DNA of 64,000 nt from Corynebacterium sp. HMSC04H06. Lineage in GTDB: Bacteria > Actinomycetota > Actinomycetes > Mycobacteriales > Mycobacteriaceae. The notes under the pieces were generated by a model. That model was not told where the DNA came from. It did not search any database and worked only from the letters and a program-made list of their open reading frames with translations. Position numbers and translations under genes: made by a program. Shown piece after piece: positions 60,977 to 64,000 of this stretch (positions are counted from its first letter, which is position 1; the number at the start of each line of letters is the position of its first letter). The stretch spans positions 1-64,000 of the forward strand of contig NZ_KV823440.1 in assembly GCF_001815935.1 (NCBI RefSeq), read 5' to 3'.

Positions 60977-61639
60977 ATGGTTACTGTCTTCTTGGTCGAT
61001 GATCACTCCGTCTTCCGCGCCGGGGTGCGCGCGGAGCTGGCCGACAAAGTAGACATCGTGGGGGACGTCGGGACGGTCGCCGAGGCTATCCGCGGCATCA
61101 ACGAGACCCGCCCGGACGTGGTCCTGCTGGACGTACACATGCCGGACGGCGGCGGGCTGGCCGTCATCCAGGGCATTGAGCCGGGCCCGAAGTTTTTGGC
61201 GCTGAGCGTTTCCGATGCCGCGGAAGACGTCATCGCCCTCATCCGCGCCGGGGCGCGCGGCTACGTGACCAAGAATATTGACGGCGCGGAGCTGGCGCGG
61301 GCGGTCGAGCAGGTCTACGACGGGGACGCGTATTTCTCCCCGCGGCTGGCCGGCTTTGTGCTGGACGCCTTCGCCGCCGGCGAGCCGGCCCCGGAACCGG
61401 AGGGCGAGCCCAAGCCCCTGCCCGCCCAGGGTGAGGATCCGATAGTCGACGCCCTGACCCCGCGCGAGCTGGAGGTACTGCGCCTGCTGGCGCGCGGCTA
61501 TACCTACCGCGAGATCGGGCAGAAGCTGTTCATCTCCATCAAGACGGTGGAAACGCACGCCTCCAATATCCTGCGCAAGACCCAGCAGTCCAACCGCTAT
61601 CAGCTCACCCGCTGGGCGGCCAGCCGCGACCTGGACTGA
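60977..61639 (+). CDS. esrR: NarL/LuxR-type response regulator EsrR
   Basis: The 220-residue regulator has a receiver domain with acidic residues VDDH and phospho-acceptor Asp52 (LLDVHMPDG), a linker, and a LuxR HTH (LTPRELEVLRLLARGYTYRE; IKTVETHASNIL). It follows the kinase by two bases. Confidence 0.93.
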   Translation: MVTVFLVDDHSVFRAGVRAELADKVDIVGDVGTVAEAIRGINETRPDVVLLDVHMPDGGGLAVIQGIEPGPKFLALSVSDAAEDVIALIRAGARGYVTKNIDGAELARAVEQVYDGDAYFSPRLAGFVLDAFAAGEPAPEPEGEPKPLPAQGEDPIVDALTPRELEVLRLLARGYTYREIGQKLFISIKTVETHASNILRKTQQSNRYQLTRWAASRDLD

Positions 61640-61674
61640 TTAATCCCAGGTGAGGCGGGCGCCCCTCGCGCCAG

Positions 61675-61690
61675 TCGAACGGACGTTTGC
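61675..61690 (+). promoter_or_regulatory. LexA (SOS) box upstream of imuA'-imuB
   Basis: TCGAAC-GGAC-GTTTGC matches the actinobacterial SOS box TCGAAC-N4-GTTYGA except for the last two bases. It lies 31 bases before the imuA' GTG start, as expected for DNA-damage control of the mutasome genes. Confidence 0.75.
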
Positions 61691-61721
61691 ATGTGTCCGG
61701 GGGAGGGTTCATACTTAAGGG

Positions 61722-62444
61722 GTGCAGCAAACAAGTGTTCCCCAAGCGGTGGGCCAGTCGGTCGAGGACCGGGTGGCGGCTCTGCGCGCGCAGATGGAAA
61801 AGATGGGCGGCGGCTCCGCCCTGCCCGCGCGCGGGCCTAAACAGCACGTTGCGCGCTCCGCCGAAAGCGGTGCTGAGCAGGGGAATGGCAAAAGTTCCGG
61901 GGATTCCGGCGGGCAGGCCGCGCTGGCCGGTGCCCTCCCGGCGGGCGGCTTGGTGCGCGGCAGCGCGGTGCGGTGCAGCGAGTGCCCGGCCTTCATAATA
62001 GAACTGGTGTGTCAAGCAACGGAGGAAGGCTACTACGTGGCCCTGGTCGGCTGGCCGGAGCTGGCCCTGGCCCAGGTGTGCGAGCGCGGGGATATTAGCA
62101 AGGTGGTCGCGGTGCCGGACCCGGGCACGGATCCGTGGGCGGTCAGCGCCACCTTGGTCGAGGGCATGGATTTTGTCATCCAACGCGTGCGCGCGGCCTC
62201 CCAGCAGCGGGTGCTCAGCCCCGCGCGGGCGCGCCCGGTGGCAGCCCGGCTGCGGCAGGGGCGCGCCGTGCTCATTACTGTCGGGCAGCACGTGCCGTCC
62301 GCGGCGCTGCGGCTGGACGCCCAGGTAGAGTCCTACCCGGGGATCGGGCGCGGGTGCGGGCGTATCCGCGGGGTCGAGGTGCGGGTGCAGGTGTACTCGA
62401 AGTATCTGTCGCACCCGGCGCAGTCCGTGGTGAGGTGCGCATGA
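61722..62444 (+). CDS. imuA': ImuA' mutasome accessory protein
   Basis: The 240-residue protein resembles mycobacterial ImuA' (Rv3395c), a RecA-like fold protein without clear Walker motifs (GYYVALVGWPELALAQVCER; WAVSATLVEGMDFVIQR). With ImuB and DnaE2 it forms the damage-induced mutasome. It begins at GTG 61722 with little leader; a TACTTA motif at 61712 suggests a leaderless or very short-leader transcript. It overlaps imuB (ATGA). Confidence 0.82.
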   Translation: MQQTSVPQAVGQSVEDRVAALRAQMEKMGGGSALPARGPKQHVARSAESGAEQGNGKSSGDSGGQAALAGALPAGGLVRGSAVRCSECPAFIIELVCQATEEGYYVALVGWPELALAQVCERGDISKVVAVPDPGTDPWAVSATLVEGMDFVIQRVRAASQQRVLSPARARPVAARLRQGRAVLITVGQHVPSAALRLDAQVESYPGIGRGCGRIRGVEVRVQVYSKYLSHPAQSVVRCA

Positions 62445-64000
62445 GCGCGCCGGCAGTGCGGATTGCTGCGCTCTGGTTTCCCGATTGGCCCATCCAGGCC
62501 GCCCGCTACGCCGAGACCCTGCCGGAGGGGACGGGGGCGGGCAGCCCCATCGGGGTCCTTGCCGGCGGGGCTGTGAAGGTCTGCAATACCGCCGCGCGCC
62601 GCGCCGGGGTCCACCGCGGCATGCGGGTGCGGGCGGCCCAGGCGGTCTGCCCGGAGCTTTTAGTCTGGGAGTCCCAGCCGGAGCGCGAGGGCGCCGTCTT
62701 CGCAGAAATCGTGGAATCCCTGGACGCGGTGGCCTCGTCCATTGAGGTCATCCGCCCCGGCCTCGTGGTGGTGGACGCCGCCGCGGCCGCCCGCTTCCAC
62801 GGCGGGGAGGCCACCGCGGTGGAGATGTTGGTCGACGCCGCCGCGCGCCAGGGTCTAGATATGATGGTCGGGGTGGCTGATGAGCTGGCCACCGCCATTA
62901 TCGCGGCCCGGGACCGCGGGCTCGGCGCGGTGGTGGAGCCGGGGGCCTCCCGGCAGTTCTTGGCCCCGCGCAGCGCCCAGGTGCTGGCCACGGAGGTCTC
63001 CCTGGGCTGCCCGCCGGAGCTGGTCGCCCAGTTCGTGCAGCTGGGCCTGCCCACCTTGGGGGATGTGGCGCAGCTGCCGCTGCAACAGGTCACCAGCCGC
63101 TTTGGCAACGCCGGGCGGCGGTGCCACGCCATCGCCAGCGCGCAGCCGGACCGGCGGGTCGCCCCGGAGTCGGCGGGGGCTGAGCTAGACGTGTGGATGC
63201 GCCCAGAGGATCCGCTGGAGCGCGTGGACGCCGCCGCGTTCGCCGCCCGCCAGCTGGCCGCCCAGCTACACCAGCGCTTGAGCGGGGCCGGGCTGTCGTG
63301 CCTGCGCCTGCGCGTGAGCGCGCAGTGGGCCGACGGCACGGAGTTGCGGCGGATCTGGCGCACGCGCGCGGCGCTGAACGAATCCGCCACCGCGGACCGG
63401 GTGCGCTGGCAGCTTGACGGCTGGCTGGTGGGCAACCAGGCCGAGGGCGGGATCGTAGGGCTCGGGCTGGAGCCGCTGGAGGTCGCCCAGCCGGAGCAGC
63501 ACAGCCTGGTGGAATCCGGGACGGGTTTGGCGGCCCGCGCCCAGCAGGTCATCGAGCGCGTCCAGTCTCAGCTGGGCATCGACAAGGTGGTCCAACCGGT
63601 CGACCGCGGCGGCCGCGGGGTGGCCGAGCGGGTTGACTTCGTGCCCTACGGCGAGCGGGTCGAGCCCGCGCCGCCGGGCGCCTGGCCGGGCCGGATTCCG
63701 GCGCCGCTGCCGGCCCAGCTGGAGCTCGACCACCCGAGCGCGAACCACCCGGCCGCCCGCATCCGGATGATCAATGCCGAAGGTCACGACGTCTTCGTTA
63801 CTGAGGAAGCGTTGCTCTCGGCTGAGCCGGCCGGCCTGGCCTGGGGAAAAACCGCTACCTGGTCACCGCGTGGGCGGGCCCGTGGCCGGTGGACACGGGC
63901 TGGTGGACGGCCGCCGGCACGCGCCTGGCGCGGCTGCAGATAGTCGGCACGGATCAAGAAAAGACGCGGGCCTGGCTGCTCAATTGGCAAGCTGGTCGGT
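62441..64000 (+). CDS. imuB: ImuB, Y-family polymerase-like mutasome protein (frameshifted, 3' partial)
   Basis: The reading frame matches ImuB (RIAALWFPDWPIQAARYAET; then a little-finger and C-terminal region), the catalytically inactive Y-family hub that links DnaE2 and the beta clamp. The Y-family catalytic carboxylates are not conserved (VVVDAAAAARF at the usual motif). At the A-run 63847-63851 one base is missing: the zero frame runs into a non-homologous Arg-rich end, while the shifted frame continues RYLVTAWAGPWPVDTGWW to the window end. This is a real indel or a sequencing error. The C-terminus lies outside the window. Confidence 0.85.

Overview
The window reads as a Corynebacterium chromosome. 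From 19.8 kb onward it is a high-GC backbone whose gene order (rplM-rpsI, glmM, glmS, alr, tsaE-tsaB-rimI-tsaD, groES-groEL, whiB, sigD-rsdA, guaB-guaB3-guaA, esrI/esrSR, imuA'-imuB) follows the corynebacterial/mycobacterial order. No rRNA, tRNA, CRISPR array or complete insertion sequence was seen.

Positions 1 to about 19794 are a lower-GC integrated mobile element whose left end lies outside the window. It carries a BcgI-like restriction-modification pair, a small serine recombinase, a DUF4192 protein, a single-strand-binding protein, a metalloregulator with a ribonucleotide reductase operon (nrdI-nrdE-nrdF, a small ORF and an FMN reductase), a MobV-type relaxase, a hairpin-rich non-coding region, a 1469-residue replication protein and a small HTH protein. 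Two features stand out. First, NrdF has the Gln/Ser/Lys substitutions of the metal-free class Ie (DOPA-radical) enzymes. Second, the replication protein joins a TOPRIM primase, an AAA+ helicase, a 3'-5' exonuclease and a family A DNA polymerase in one chain, the same domain order as apicoplast PREX. Together with SSB, relaxase and dNTP synthesis, the element looks equipped for its own replication and transfer.

The right end of the element falls inside the first P-loop of eccC, so the type VII secretion ATPase is truncated at Lys-Ser-Glu-Leu. The rest of that locus (a secretion-associated membrane protein, esxB, esxA) is intact. A second cassette at 30.0-32.1 kb (EspC-like protein, Pro/Glu-repeat protein, small helical protein) shares a promoter-like motif, GGGAACCG-N12-GGCAGTCCAA, with esxB and may be co-regulated with it.

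The remaining core genes are for translation (L13, S9), tuberculostearic-type lipid modification (tmsA, tmsB), peptidoglycan precursors (glmM, glmS, alr), t6A tRNA modification (tsaE, tsaB, tsaD), serine catabolism and transport, chaperonins with a CIRCE operator, WhiB and SigD/RsdA regulation, GMP synthesis, a MacAB-like exporter, the EsrISR envelope-stress system, and the SOS mutasome genes imuA'-imuB. Two core loci are damaged: a UvrA-like ABC gene (44561-45738) and imuB, which has a one-base frameshift near its 3' end.
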